From Cohnella caldifontis (GTDB lineage: Bacteria > Bacillota > Bacilli > Paenibacillales > Paenibacillaceae): a stretch of 64,000 nt of DNA. Position 1 is the first letter of the stretch. Each line of letters begins with the position of its first letter. The stretch is from assembly GCF_029360585.1 (NCBI RefSeq), contig NZ_JAQZSJ010000001.1, positions 62,001 to 126,000 of the forward strand, read 5' to 3'. This document shows positions 44,115-52,979 of the stretch, piece by piece. Under the pieces are notes generated by a model. It searched no databases. It was not told where the DNA came from and worked only from the letters and a program-made list of their open reading frames with translations. The position numbers were made by a program, and so were the translations under genes.

Positions 44115-45128
44115 ATGAAAGTGTTCGAATTGCAAAACGGCTTCGGTCTAGACCGTCTGGTCATGGCCGAACGCCCCATTCCCGTTCCCGGGCCGCGCGA
44201 AGTCCTGATCAAAATGCGCGCGGTCTCCCTCAACTCCCGCGATTTGGGGGTAATCGGCGGATTTTATTATCCGGATATGAAATTCCCGCTGATTCCGGTT
44301 TCGGACGGAGTAGGCGAGGTTGCGGCCGTCGGGGAGCAGGTCGCGAGATTCCGCATGGGAGACCGGGTGAGCGGCACCTTCTCGCAGCGTTGGATTTCAG
44401 GCGAGCCGACGAAGGAATGGCTGGACGGCCTGTTAGGCGGTCCTCTGGACGGGATGCTGGCGGAATACGCCGTCTTGCATGAAGACGGACTGGTTCGCGT
44501 GCCCGAGCATCTGACGGACGCGGAAGCCGCTTGTTTGCCCTGCGCAGGCGTGACGGCCTGGCAAGCCGTCGTCGCCGAAGGCCGCGTGAAAGCGGGAGAT
44601 ACCGTCGTCGTCCAAGGGACCGGGGGCGTAGCCTTGTTCGCTCTCCAATTCGCCAAATTGAACGGCGCGAGGGTCATCGTTTTGTCCGGCAGCGAAGACA
44701 AGCTGGAGCGCGTCTCCCGGCTTGGCGCCGACCACCTCGTGTCGTACCGCGCAACGCCCGACTGGGACGAAGAAGTGCAACGGCTGACGAACGGCCGCGG
44801 CGCCGACCACGTCCTGGAGCTGGTTGGAGCCGCGACGTTAAACCGCTCCGTCGCCGCTTGCCGGTTCGGAGGACAGATCAGCTTGATCGGCCTCCTGTCC
44901 GGCCATGAGGTAGAAAATTTCCGGCTCGTTCCGACGTTCCAGAAACGTATCCGCCTGCAAGGGATCAACGTCGGAAACCGCGAGATGTTCGAAGCCATGA
45001 ACCGGGCGATCGCGTTCCACCGGCTGCGTCCGGTCGTCGACCGTACGTTTTCTTTCGAGCAATCCCTCGAAGCGTTCCGGTACTTGGAAAAAGGGACTCA
45101 TTTCGGGAAAGTCTGCATCGTTTTTTAA
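44115..45128 (+). CDS. Zinc-type MDR alcohol dehydrogenase family protein
   Basis: 337-residue medium-chain dehydrogenase. N-terminal domain PGPREVLIKMRAVSLNSRDL, the PVSDGVGEVAAVGEQVARFRMGDRV entry, and a Rossmann motif VVVQGTGGVALFALQFAKLNGARV with a GTGGV signature. It lacks the usual zinc Cys cluster. Likely NAD(P)-dependent reductase or dehydrogenase of unknown substrate, under control of the divergent HxlR regulator. GGGGAGAGG ribosome site precedes ATG 44115. Confidence 0.9.
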   Translation: MKVFELQNGFGLDRLVMAERPIPVPGPREVLIKMRAVSLNSRDLGVIGGFYYPDMKFPLIPVSDGVGEVAAVGEQVARFRMGDRVSGTFSQRWISGEPTKEWLDGLLGGPLDGMLAEYAVLHEDGLVRVPEHLTDAEAACLPCAGVTAWQAVVAEGRVKAGDTVVVQGTGGVALFALQFAKLNGARVIVLSGSEDKLERVSRLGADHLVSYRATPDWDEEVQRLTNGRGADHVLELVGAATLNRSVAACRFGGQISLIGLLSGHEVENFRLVPTFQKRIRLQGINVGNREMFEAMNRAIAFHRLRPVVDRTFSFEQSLEAFRYLEKGTHFGKVCIVF

Positions 45129-45159
45129 ATGAATCCCTAACTTCGCCGGATTCGCGGCT

Positions 45160-45807
45160 TTGTACTGGATCCCCGATTCGCTGCGCTGGTTGGCCGTCGG
45201 GATCGGAGCCGTCTGCCTGATCACCGCCCTGGTCTCTATTGTCGAGGCGCTCTACATGGTATGGAGCAGCAAAGTCGGCAAGCTGCGCGTGCGGGAAAGG
45301 CTGCTGGACCTCGTCGGACTGCGCGGGAACGAACGGGTGCTGGATGTCGGCTGCGGACGGGGGCTCCTGCTGGTTGCCGCCGCCCGCAGACTGACTACGG
45401 GAAAAGCGGTCGGCGTCGATATCTGGAACCTTGAAGACCAATCCGGGAACGGAGCGGAAGCCGCTTGGAGGAACGCGCGGCGGGAAGGAACGGAGGATCG
45501 GGTGGATATCAAGGACGGCGATGCGCGCGACCTTCCCTTTGCGGACGGGACGTTCGACGTCGTGATCTCGAGTCTGGCCGTTCACAACATCTCCGATCCC
45601 GGCGAACGGACCACGGCGATCCGCGAAATGATGCGCGTCCTGAAGCCCGGGGGCCGTTTCGCGGTTTTGGATTTCCGGCACGCGCGGGAATACGCCGGGA
45701 CTTTCGAACGGCACGGGGCCGCAGATGTCCGCATCGACGGCCCCCATTGGCGGATGTTTCCCCCCGTGCGGATCGTGAACGGAATCAAACCGCCCGCCGG
45801 CGCTTGA
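45160..45807 (+). CDS. Membrane-anchored class I SAM-dependent methyltransferase, N-terminus possibly damaged
   Basis: 215 residues: a transmembrane helix (LAVGIGAVCLITALVSIVEALYMV) then a methyltransferase domain with SAM motif VLDVGCGRGLLLVAAAR and VVISSLAVHNISD, LKPGGRF. Relatives usually have a second helix before the first one, and here in-frame sequence upstream (PNFAGFAAL) resembles it but is closed by a stop at 45130-45132. Only TTG 45160 is available, without a ribosome site, so the gene may be truncated or frame-shifted. 31 bp after the MDR gene. Confidence 0.7.
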   Translation: MYWIPDSLRWLAVGIGAVCLITALVSIVEALYMVWSSKVGKLRVRERLLDLVGLRGNERVLDVGCGRGLLLVAAARRLTTGKAVGVDIWNLEDQSGNGAEAAWRNARREGTEDRVDIKDGDARDLPFADGTFDVVISSLAVHNISDPGERTTAIREMMRVLKPGGRFAVLDFRHAREYAGTFERHGAADVRIDGPHWRMFPPVRIVNGIKPPAGA

Positions 45808-45848
45808 AAACATCGACGGATATTGGTTCGTGCGATTTTCGCGACACA

Positions 45849-45888
45849 ACGTCCGGCCCTAGCCAAGGGCCGGACGTTTCGTTTTTTC
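45849..45888 (+). terminator. Rho-independent terminator
   Basis: CGTCCGGCCCT-AGCCA-AGGGCCGGACG hairpin followed by TTTCGTTTTTTC, after the methyltransferase. Confidence 0.93.
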
Positions 45889-46014
45889 TGGACAACCGCG
45901 CGAACACGCGATAACCCCATGGTATCGTACGGCTTCCGCCGGGAGATCCTGCAGCGCGATCCCCCGTTTGACGCGGCGATCCTGAAATCCCGAACGCCGA
46001 TTCGGCCGAATCCC

Positions 46015-46043
46015 TTGACACGATACATTTTGTATCATAAAGT
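46015..46043 (+). promoter_or_regulatory. XRE-gene promoter with an operator in the spacer
   Basis: TTGACA (46015-46020) and TAAAGT (46038-46043) are 17 bp apart. The spacer holds GATACA-TTT-TGTATC (46022-46036), a perfect inverted repeat typical of XRE autorepression. Confidence 0.75.
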
Positions 46044-46093
46044 ACTAATAACGAGTGCCTCTAAACGCTTTTTGATAAGGAGTTATGGCTCAT

Positions 46094-46480
46094 ATGATGA
46101 ATATAGGAGAACGCCTGCGGGAGTTGCGTCTCAGCCGCAACATCTCGCAGGAAGAAGTCGCCCGTCATATCGGCATTACCCGTTCGGCATACAGCCACTA
46201 TGAAATCAACAACCGTCAGCCCGTATATGAAACCCTCATCAAATTGGCCGCGTTCTTCGATGTCTCGATCGATTACATGCTGGGCGGATCCGCCGCCAAG
46301 CACCGATCGGAACCGATGGAAGCCAGGGATACGCGGGAAATCCTCCATTTGCTGCGGAACATGGACCAAGATCAGCGGAAGAAAACGATCCGGCTGATGA
46401 GCGACCTCATCCGCAGCGTTTCCGGAGAAGACGGCGAGTTCCCCTCCGGCAGGCGGCTGTCCGAACGAAAGGCGGATTAA
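46094..46480 (+). CDS. XRE family transcriptional regulator
   Basis: 128-residue phage-repressor-type protein. The helix-turn-helix is in LRELRLSRNISQEEVARHIGITRSAYSHYEINNRQP (residues 9-45 of this start), followed by LIKLAAFFDVSIDYMLGG typical of XRE proteins, then a helical tail. ATG 46094 (or 46097) fits AAGGAG at 46077 better than the ATG at 46085, which is only 2 nt from it. A palindrome within its own promoter suggests autorepression. Ends 4 bp inside the convergent deacetylase gene. Confidence 0.88.
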   Translation: MMNIGERLRELRLSRNISQEEVARHIGITRSAYSHYEINNRQPVYETLIKLAAFFDVSIDYMLGGSAAKHRSEPMEARDTREILHLLRNMDQDQRKKTIRLMSDLIRSVSGEDGEFPSGRRLSERKAD

Positions 46481-47247
46481 ACGCGCGTCCCGAGCAGCTC
46501 CGGGACCGTCAGGAACCGGTATCCCCGCTCGCGCAGCGAGCCGACGACGTCGGGCAGCGCGTCCACGGTGCCCTGCAGATTTTGCCCCGTCCCTCCCGCG
46601 CTATGCTGCAAAATAACCGAGCCCGGCGATACGTTCGACAGGATATTCGCGGACACCTGCTCGCCGTTCAGCTGCATCCAGTCCAAACTGTCGACGTTCC
46701 ATAGAATGATCTTCATTCCCGCGCTCCTCGCCTCGTTCACGACCGCGTCGCTTATCGCTCCGTAAGGAGGCCGCAGCATGTCGGGGGTTTTGCCGGTCAG
46801 CCTGCGGATCGTCGCATTCGTGCGCGAAATCTGCGAACGGATCGCTTCCGCCCGAAGCTTCGATAAATTGGCGTGGTTCCAGCTATGGTTGCCGATGGCG
46901 TGCCGTTCGCGCGATATTCGGTCCAGAACCTTGGGGACGCGCTCGCAGCGTTGACCCACCACGAAGAAAGTCCCGGGCACCTTTAAACGGGCCAGCGCAT
47001 CGAGCACTTTCGGGGTCCACAGGTCATCCGGGCCGTCGTCGAACGTCAGGGCAACCGCCCGACGGCGGGGACCGCGCAGGATCACTTCGTTCGGATATTT
47101 GGACGACCAGTCCACGCGCACATGGTGCGGAGGCCGTTCCTCCGGCCTCTCCGGCCCGCCGGCATGCGGGTCTACCGGGCGCTGCATGGACCGCTCCTCC
47201 GGCGCCCTCCCTCTGTCCGGATGACGGATACCGCTCTCTTCGCGCAT
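46477..47247 (-). CDS. Polysaccharide deacetylase family protein
   Basis: 256-residue NodB-type carbohydrate deacetylase. The metal-binding motif is ALTFDDGPDDLWTP, followed by His-x4-His in GNHSWNHANLS, RPPYGAI and ILWNVDSLDW with the catalytic Asp region. N-terminal 50 residues are Arg/Pro-rich with no signal peptide or transmembrane helix. ATG 47247 has AGGAGTG at 7 nt; ATG 47187 also has GGAGGAG, so a shorter form is possible. Likely substrates are peptidoglycan or chitin-like glycans, but location is unclear. Confidence 0.88.
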   Translation of the reverse strand: MREESGIRHPDRGRAPEERSMQRPVDPHAGGPERPEERPPHHVRVDWSSKYPNEVILRGPRRRAVALTFDDGPDDLWTPKVLDALARLKVPGTFFVVGQRCERVPKVLDRISRERHAIGNHSWNHANLSKLRAEAIRSQISRTNATIRRLTGKTPDMLRPPYGAISDAVVNEARSAGMKIILWNVDSLDWMQLNGEQVSANILSNVSPGSVILQHSAGGTGQNLQGTVDALPDVVGSLRERGYRFLTVPELLGTRV

Positions 47248-47360
47248 GTGATTTCACTCCTGGAGCTATTCGCCGGAACATCTCGAAACCCGGGCGTTCC
47301 TACAGCTTATGTACGGAGGATCCGGCAGGTTCCCGGCCTATGCTGCCAAGAGCGCGCGCG

Positions 47361-47642
47361 TCACGCTTTCCCCGCGCGGAGCGCCGCCTCCACCAATCGG
47401 TCGAAAAGCTCTCCGTCTTCCTCGAGGGCCAGGTCCACGGCCTCGATCTCCTGCTCGCTGCCGGACTCGCCGGCGAAGTGGAGCGAGTAATTCCAGTCGT
47501 CCACCCGTTCGTCGCTCTGCAAAGTCAGTTCATAGGGCTGCTTGTGTCCTTCCACCTCGAACGTTACCCTTCCCCGATACCCTTCCTGATCGGCGTGCGT
47601 CATTTCCGCTTGCAAAATGTTTACGTTCAACGTTTTTCCCAC
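47361..47642 (-). CDS. Conserved-type hypothetical protein
   Basis: 93 residues, acidic overall, with a beta-rich middle (VTFEVEGHKQPYELTLQS) and a helical acidic tail (EIEAVDLALEEDGELFDRLVEAALR). I do not recognise the family. GTG 47642 has no clear ribosome site; TTG 47630 behind GGTGGG is an alternative. Its stop is 24 bp upstream of the histidine kinase end on the same strand. Confidence 0.6.
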   Translation of the reverse strand: MGKTLNVNILQAEMTHADQEGYRGRVTFEVEGHKQPYELTLQSDERVDDWNYSLHFAGESGSEQEIEAVDLALEEDGELFDRLVEAALRAGKA

Positions 47643-47665
47643 CTTCGCGAATGAATGTTCAATAT

Positions 47666-49777
47666 TCAGGATCCATACTCGGACGTCGGCGCCGACCCGC
47701 TGTCATGCCGCGGCAGCCGAATGCGGAAAGCCGCCCCGCCATCGGGCCGGTTTTCCGCCCCGATCGTGCCCCCGTGCAGCTCCACGATCTCCCGCGATAT
47801 CGCCAGCCCGAGCCCGCTTCCGCCGGAGGAGGAATGGCGCGACTTGTCCTTCTTATAGAATCGCTCGAAAATGTGGGGCAAATCCTCCTCCGCGATGCCG
47901 GTCCCATTGTCCTCGATCGCGATTTCGATTCGGCCGTCCCCCTCGCGGAAAGCCAGCAGGATTCGGATCCAGCCTCCTTCGGGCGTATAGCGCGCCGCGT
48001 TGAACAGCAGATTGGCGAACACGCGGTCCATTCGGCTCGGGTCGACCCAAGCCGTAACGGCTTTGTCCGCTTCCCGGCAGACGGTACAGGAAAATCCGAT
48101 TCCCCGCTCCTTCAGATCCCGGTCGAACCGTTCCGCGATCCGGTCCCGCCAATCGTCCAGACGAAGACAGACGGGCTGGAGCTCGACTTTGCCCGCTTCC
48201 AGCATCGAAAGCTCGAATAGATCCTGGATCAGGACGTTCAACCCTTCTACCTTGCCGAGCATCAGCCGGATCGTGGAATCCCGCTGCCCGGGGTCGCGGA
48301 TGACCCCGTCCCTCAGCGCCTCCAGATACCCCTGCAGCAGCGTGATCGGCGTCCGCAAATCGTGGGAAATGTTGCCGAGCAGCCGGCGTCTGGATTGTTC
48401 CATCCGCTCCAAGCCCGAATTGGCCGCCTCCAGCGTCTCGTACGATTTCCGCAGCTCGTCCGTGCGTTCGGCGATTTTTTCCTCCAGCCGCTCGTTCCAT
48501 TCTTTCAGCTCGGCCGACATTTGTTCGGCTCTCGCGAACGTCCTGGCGGAACGCAGCGAGAGAATGAAAGAATTCATCACGATCAGAAACAGCAAGCCGA
48601 AAGGAACGAGATCGACCGACCGGCTCCAGCCGTTGTATACCGACACGTCGTTGACGACGGCTGCCGCCATGCCCGCGACACCGATCAGCGCCAGCCACGC
48701 TCCTTCCCGCCTGCGAACGGCGCTGACGATCAGCCCCGCCATGACGAGGGCGCAGAGCGCCAGTACGTAGGCCTGATATGCCGCGAGTCCGGTGGAGAGC
48801 GTCCATGTCGGCAGCACGGCGATGCCGATCACGAGCGGCACCGCGGCCGCGCCGGCCGCCCGGACCCAGAATCGCCTAAGCTCATGCGGGAACATCTTGT
48901 GGAAATACGTGATCCCGGCCAAACCGCTGAGCGCGAAGGACGTATATTCCAAGCGGATGGCGGTTGCCCAGTCCAGCGCGGGGAACCAGCCCAACAGGAA
49001 TCCTTCGCCGATCAAGCCCATCCGGAGCGCGACGAACAGGCACAGCGCGGCGAAATACAGATTCGCCGACTCCTTCCTCCGCAGCGCGAACAAGCCGACG
49101 TGATACAAGCCGATCATCAGCAGGCAGCCGAACACGATGTACTCCTGCGCGGCTTTCAAGTTCTGCAGCCGGTCGATTTGGCCGGCCGTGCCCAGGATGA
49201 CATCCGTTCGGATGCCGCCCTGCCGGTGATGGTAATTCGCTACCGTAAGCCGGATTTCGGCGGAACTCCCGAGATCGGGCAAGTATACGATCCGCGGCTT
49301 CTGGTAAGGAACCGTATGTTCGGCGTCGTTGCCGACGACGCCCCGCGAGGCGTTCGGTTTTCCGTCCACGTACAGCTCGTACGCCGTCGCGATGTTCGGC
49401 ATGCGCAGCGCCAGCAGCCCGTGCGGCTGCCCGAGCTTCAAGGTCAAGCTGTACTGCGCGGTCCCCCGATCCGGCACTTGCCGACCCTCTCCGTCTCGCA
49501 AGCTCCCCCAGGTACCGGGCACGTCCAGCGTCGTGTCCGGCGTTCGGGCGGGATCGGCCGTCACGCCAAGCTGCCGGAATTTCCATTGTCCCGACAAGGA
49601 TACCGTGCCGTCCCGCTCCCAGTCCCATGCGGTTAAATCCAGCACGCCTTGCACGGCCCGGGGCGAAGCCTTCGGTTCCGACTTGGGCAAGCTGCCCAGG
49701 ATCAGCAGCGCCGACAGGAAGACAAGCAGCGGCGTCCCGATATTCCGTATCCAGTCTTGTCCCAGCCGAACCTCCAT
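47666..49777 (-). CDS. Sensor histidine kinase with 7TMR-DISM-like sensor
   Basis: 703-residue kinase. An N-terminal transmembrane helix is followed by an extracellular beta-sandwich (LTAWDWERDGTVSLSGQWKFRQLG; 7TMR-DISM extracellular-like), seven predicted membrane helices (about residues 210-400), a coiled coil, then HisKA with the phosphorylated His in GNISHDLRTPITLLQG and a HATPase with FANLLFNAARYTPEGG, DNGTGIAEED and GGSGLGLAISREIVE. ATG 49777 has GGGGGG upstream. Divergent from a response regulator gene, 139 bp apart: the likely partner. The DISM sandwich suggests a carbohydrate-type ligand (inference). Confidence 0.92.
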   Translation of the reverse strand: MEVRLGQDWIRNIGTPLLVFLSALLILGSLPKSEPKASPRAVQGVLDLTAWDWERDGTVSLSGQWKFRQLGVTADPARTPDTTLDVPGTWGSLRDGEGRQVPDRGTAQYSLTLKLGQPHGLLALRMPNIATAYELYVDGKPNASRGVVGNDAEHTVPYQKPRIVYLPDLGSSAEIRLTVANYHHRQGGIRTDVILGTAGQIDRLQNLKAAQEYIVFGCLLMIGLYHVGLFALRRKESANLYFAALCLFVALRMGLIGEGFLLGWFPALDWATAIRLEYTSFALSGLAGITYFHKMFPHELRRFWVRAAGAAAVPLVIGIAVLPTWTLSTGLAAYQAYVLALCALVMAGLIVSAVRRREGAWLALIGVAGMAAAVVNDVSVYNGWSRSVDLVPFGLLFLIVMNSFILSLRSARTFARAEQMSAELKEWNERLEEKIAERTDELRKSYETLEAANSGLERMEQSRRRLLGNISHDLRTPITLLQGYLEALRDGVIRDPGQRDSTIRLMLGKVEGLNVLIQDLFELSMLEAGKVELQPVCLRLDDWRDRIAERFDRDLKERGIGFSCTVCREADKAVTAWVDPSRMDRVFANLLFNAARYTPEGGWIRILLAFREGDGRIEIAIEDNGTGIAEEDLPHIFERFYKKDKSRHSSSGGSGLGLAISREIVELHGGTIGAENRPDGGAAFRIRLPRHDSGSAPTSEYGS

Positions 49778-49843
49778 GGATGTCCCCCCTGCCTGCCGGA
49801 GCCGGTCCCTTCCATCTCTCAACGAGGTCATTGTAACGGTGCG

Positions 49844-49873
49844 TTGCGGAGGCGTCAACGCTTTCGTTATAAT
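49844..49873 (+). promoter_or_regulatory. Response-regulator promoter
   Basis: TTGCGG (49844-49849) and TATAAT (49868-49873) with an 18-bp spacer lie 43 bp before the GTG start, in the shared divergent region. Confidence 0.65.
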
Positions 49874-49916
49874 GGATGGAAGCTTGCGAAGTCCGTTTCG
49901 TTTGGGGGATGCCGCC

Positions 49917-50660
49917 GTGAAGGGGACGACTGCCGAAATTCTGGTCGTCGACGACGAGAGAGAGATTACCGATTTGATTACGCTTTACCTGGAGAGGGAA
50001 GGCTTCGCGGTATATGCCGCCGATAACGGCGAGGACGCCGTCCGAATGGCGCGAAGCCTGCAGCCGGACTTGGTCATCCTGGACGTCCTGCTCGGCAAGC
50101 CGGACGGCATCGAAGTATGCCGGATGCTGCGCTCCGGTGCGTGTCCCGACGTCCCGATTCTTTTCCTCAGCGCCAAAGGGGACGATTGCGACGTCGTCAC
50201 CGGGCTGTCCGAAGGCGGGGACGATTACATGACCAAGCCGTTCAGTCCCAGCCAACTCGTGGCGCGCGTGCACGCGCACCTCCGGAGAAGCCGGGTGTAC
50301 GGCAAAGGCCGGCACGTCCAGCAGCCGGCGATCTCCTATCCCGGCCTGACGATCGACTTTCGGTGCCTGGAAGTGCGGCGCAACGGTGTACCGATCCTTC
50401 TCTCGGCCAAGGAATTCGAATTGCTCGCGGTGATGGCGCGTGAACCGAACCGCGTGTTCCCGCTGGAAGAGCTGTACCGAAGAGTCTGGCAAACCGACAG
50501 CATGGGCGACACCCGCACCCTCATGGTCCATGTCAGCAATTTGCGCAAGAAAATCGAAGAAGATCCTTCCCGTCCGACATGGATCCAGACCGTCCGCGGC
50601 TTCGGCTATCGTTTTTCCCCGGACGGCGGCGGAGGCCGGGCGGAAGTTGCCTCTATTTGA
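49917..50660 (+). CDS. OmpR/PhoB-family response regulator
   Basis: 247-residue response regulator. The receiver has acidic pocket DDER, the phosphorylated Asp in LVILDVLLGKPDG, the switch Thr/Ser in FLSAKG and Lys in MTKPFSPSQL. The winged-helix domain has LLSAKEFELLAVMAREPNRVFPLEELYRRVW and TWIQTVRGFGYRF. GTG 49917 follows GGGGGAT. Its partner is the divergent kinase. Downstream genes (methyltransferase, CapA) read in the same direction but control is unproven. Confidence 0.94.
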   Translation: MKGTTAEILVVDDEREITDLITLYLEREGFAVYAADNGEDAVRMARSLQPDLVILDVLLGKPDGIEVCRMLRSGACPDVPILFLSAKGDDCDVVTGLSEGGDDYMTKPFSPSQLVARVHAHLRRSRVYGKGRHVQQPAISYPGLTIDFRCLEVRRNGVPILLSAKEFELLAVMAREPNRVFPLEELYRRVWQTDSMGDTRTLMVHVSNLRKKIEEDPSRPTWIQTVRGFGYRFSPDGGGGRAEVASI

Positions 50661-50681
50661 ACAGTAAAGGAAGCGTAACCT

Positions 50682-51554
50682 TTGATCCAACTGGCGAATC
50701 AATGGAAAGATTACGAACTGATCGATACCGGCGGCGGGGAAAAACTGGAGCGCTGGGGCGACGTCGTTCTGCGGCGTCCCGACCCGCAGATTCTCTGGCC
50801 CATCGCCTCGGAGACGGGGCTCTGGAAGCAAGCGGACGGCCATTACCACCGCAGTTCCTCCGGCGGCGGCCATTGGACGTTCCGTCGCACGCTCCCGGAA
50901 CGGTGGCAAATCGCCTACGGCCCCTTGAAGTTCCATATCCGGCCGACCAACTTCAAGCACACCGGACTGTTTCCGGAGCAAGGAGTCAATTGGAGCTGGA
51001 TGATGGAGAAAATCCGGAGCGCCGGCCGTCCCATCCGCGTGTTGAACCTGTTCGCCTACACGGGCGGCGCGACGGTGGCTTCGGCTGCCGCGGGCGCTGA
51101 AGTATGCCACGTGGACGCGGCGAAAGGCATGGTGCAATGGGCCAAGGAAAACGCGGCCTTGTCGGGGCTCAGCGATGCTCCGATCCGTTACATCACCGAT
51201 GACGTGTTCAAATTCGTCGAGCGGGAGCAGCGTCGGGGAAGGCAGTACGAAGCGATCATCATGGATCCCCCATCCTACGGCAGAGGGCCGAACGGCGAAG
51301 TGTGGAAACTGGAGAACAGCCTTTACCCGTTCCTCGAGTCGTGCGCTTCGATTCTGTCGGACCGGCCGCTGTTCGTGTTGGTGAATTCCTATACGACGGG
51401 TTTTTCCCCTACCGTCCTCAGCAACCTGCTGCAAATGGCCATTCGCCGCAAGCACGGAGGCAACGTCAGCTGCGGGGAAATCGGCTTGCCGATCACGAAG
51501 AGCGGACTCGTGCTCCCCTGCGGGATCTACGGCCGCTGGGAAAGCGATGCTTGA
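50682..51554 (+). CDS. RlmI-like class I SAM-dependent methyltransferase
   Basis: 290-residue methyltransferase of the RlmI/RlmK-like group: IRVLNLFAYTGGATVASAAAGAEVCHVDA (motifs I and II) and MDPPSYGRGPNGEVWKLE (motif IV with NPPY-type DPPS). Such enzymes methylate cytosine C5 or similar positions in rRNA; here this is inference. TTG 50682 follows AAAGGAAGCG. Overlaps the next gene by 8 bp. Confidence 0.85.
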   Translation: MIQLANQWKDYELIDTGGGEKLERWGDVVLRRPDPQILWPIASETGLWKQADGHYHRSSSGGGHWTFRRTLPERWQIAYGPLKFHIRPTNFKHTGLFPEQGVNWSWMMEKIRSAGRPIRVLNLFAYTGGATVASAAAGAEVCHVDAAKGMVQWAKENAALSGLSDAPIRYITDDVFKFVEREQRRGRQYEAIIMDPPSYGRGPNGEVWKLENSLYPFLESCASILSDRPLFVLVNSYTTGFSPTVLSNLLQMAIRRKHGGNVSCGEIGLPITKSGLVLPCGIYGRWESDA

Positions 51555-52839
51555 ACGAAGTCGGAACGGGAAACCGGCGGGCCTATGGGGATGGGCCCGT
51601 CCGTTTCCCCTTCTGGTTTTCTTGGCATTGATGCTGTCGGCTTGTCTGGACGGGGGATCTCCCTCGTCCTCCCATCCGGCATCGCCCGCCGCGACCGGGA
51701 TCGACAAAGTCGCGCTTCCAGGCCCATCCGAATCGGAACCCGCCGAATGGGCATCGCAGGAACCGGATAACGAATCGCCCGCCGAAGCGACGCTGCTTGC
51801 CGTCGGCGACATCATGGTCCATATGCCCCAACTCCCCGCTTACTACGACCCGGCCAACAAACGATACGATTTTTCCCCTTGGTTCGAACGGGTCGCTCCC
51901 CTATTCCGACATGGAGATTGGGTCATCGGCAATTTGGAGACGCCGCTGGCCGGCGCCGAATTGAAATATACCGGCTTTCCCCGCTTCAACGCCCCGGCCG
52001 AATTGGCGGACGCGCTGCGGGATGCCGGGTTCGACCTCGTATCCACGGCCAACAATCACGCGATGGACCGCGGTTTCGCGGGCATCGAGCGCACTTTGGC
52101 CAATGTGCGGAAAGCCGGTCTCCTTCCGGTCGGCACGGCCGGAACGGAAGAAGAGGCGGAGCGCCTGACGATCGTGGAACGGAACGGGATCCGGATGGGA
52201 TTTCTGGCTTATACGTACGGCACGAACGGGATCCCCGTACCGGCAGACAAAGCATTTGCGGTTGCCTTGATCGATCCGGATCGCATGGCGTCGGATATCC
52301 GGCGCCTGCGGGAATCGGGCGCGGATGCGGTGACCGTATCGCTTCATTTCGGGATCGAGTACCAGAAGCTGCCGAACGACGAACAGCGGCGAATCGTCCG
52401 CGCGGTCGTCGGTTCCGGGGCGGACATCGTGCTCGGTTCGCATCCGCATGTGGCGCAGCCGTACGACATCGTCGAGATTCCGGCGTCCGAAAGCGCGCTG
52501 GGCGTCGTCCGCAGAGGGATCGTGATTTATTCGCTGGGCAATTTCATTTCCAACCAGACCGGCAACGGCAAGGACGTCGGATTGATTTTCGGCGTCCATC
52601 TGGTCAAAACCCGCGGCGCGGACGGCGAGTACTTAACCGGTTGGGATCGCGTCGAAACGACCCCGACGTGGGTCTGGATCGCCAAAAAAGGCGGCAAGCG
52701 CTATTATACGATCCTTCCTCTGAAACAAACGCTGGCGAATCATGACGTTCCCGGAGCGACCGATGCGGAGTACCGGCAAATGAAAACTTTGCTCGACGGC
52801 ATCGACCGTCATTTGCATTCCTACCAACAAGCGAAGTGA
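51547..52839 (+). CDS. CapA-family lipoprotein
   Basis: 430-residue CapA/PgsA-like phosphoesterase-type protein with a lipoprotein signal (LLVFLALMLSAC lipobox Cys near residue 33) and a Ser/Pro/Glu-rich linker. The metallophosphoesterase-like core: LLAVGDIMVHMPQL, VIGNLETPL, VSTANNHAMDRGF, GSHPHVAQPYDI and IVIYSLGNFIS. CapA homologues take part in poly-gamma-glutamate or wall polymer biology, but a pgs operon is absent here. Starts 8 bp inside the methyltransferase. Confidence 0.87.
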   Translation: MLERSRNGKPAGLWGWARPFPLLVFLALMLSACLDGGSPSSSHPASPAATGIDKVALPGPSESEPAEWASQEPDNESPAEATLLAVGDIMVHMPQLPAYYDPANKRYDFSPWFERVAPLFRHGDWVIGNLETPLAGAELKYTGFPRFNAPAELADALRDAGFDLVSTANNHAMDRGFAGIERTLANVRKAGLLPVGTAGTEEEAERLTIVERNGIRMGFLAYTYGTNGIPVPADKAFAVALIDPDRMASDIRRLRESGADAVTVSLHFGIEYQKLPNDEQRRIVRAVVGSGADIVLGSHPHVAQPYDIVEIPASESALGVVRRGIVIYSLGNFISNQTGNGKDVGLIFGVHLVKTRGADGEYLTGWDRVETTPTWVWIAKKGGKRYYTILPLKQTLANHDVPGATDAEYRQMKTLLDGIDRHLHSYQQAK

Positions 52840-52879
52840 GCTCGCGCGCGCCTAGCTTATCATCCTGTTCAATGAACGC

Positions 52880-52950
52880 AAAAAGCCTTGAGGCCTGCCG
52901 TCGGGCGGGGTGGAAACCACTCGGCCGAAGCGCTTCAAGGCTTTCCTTTT
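52880..52950. terminator. Terminator between CapA and MarR genes
   Basis: AAAAGCCTTGA pairs with TTCAAGGCTTT across an inner stem, with CCTTTT after it on the plus strand and TTTTTGCG on the minus strand, so it can serve both convergent genes. Confidence 0.75.
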
Positions 52951-52979
52951 GGCGTACAGAATCCATGCGGACCGGACGT

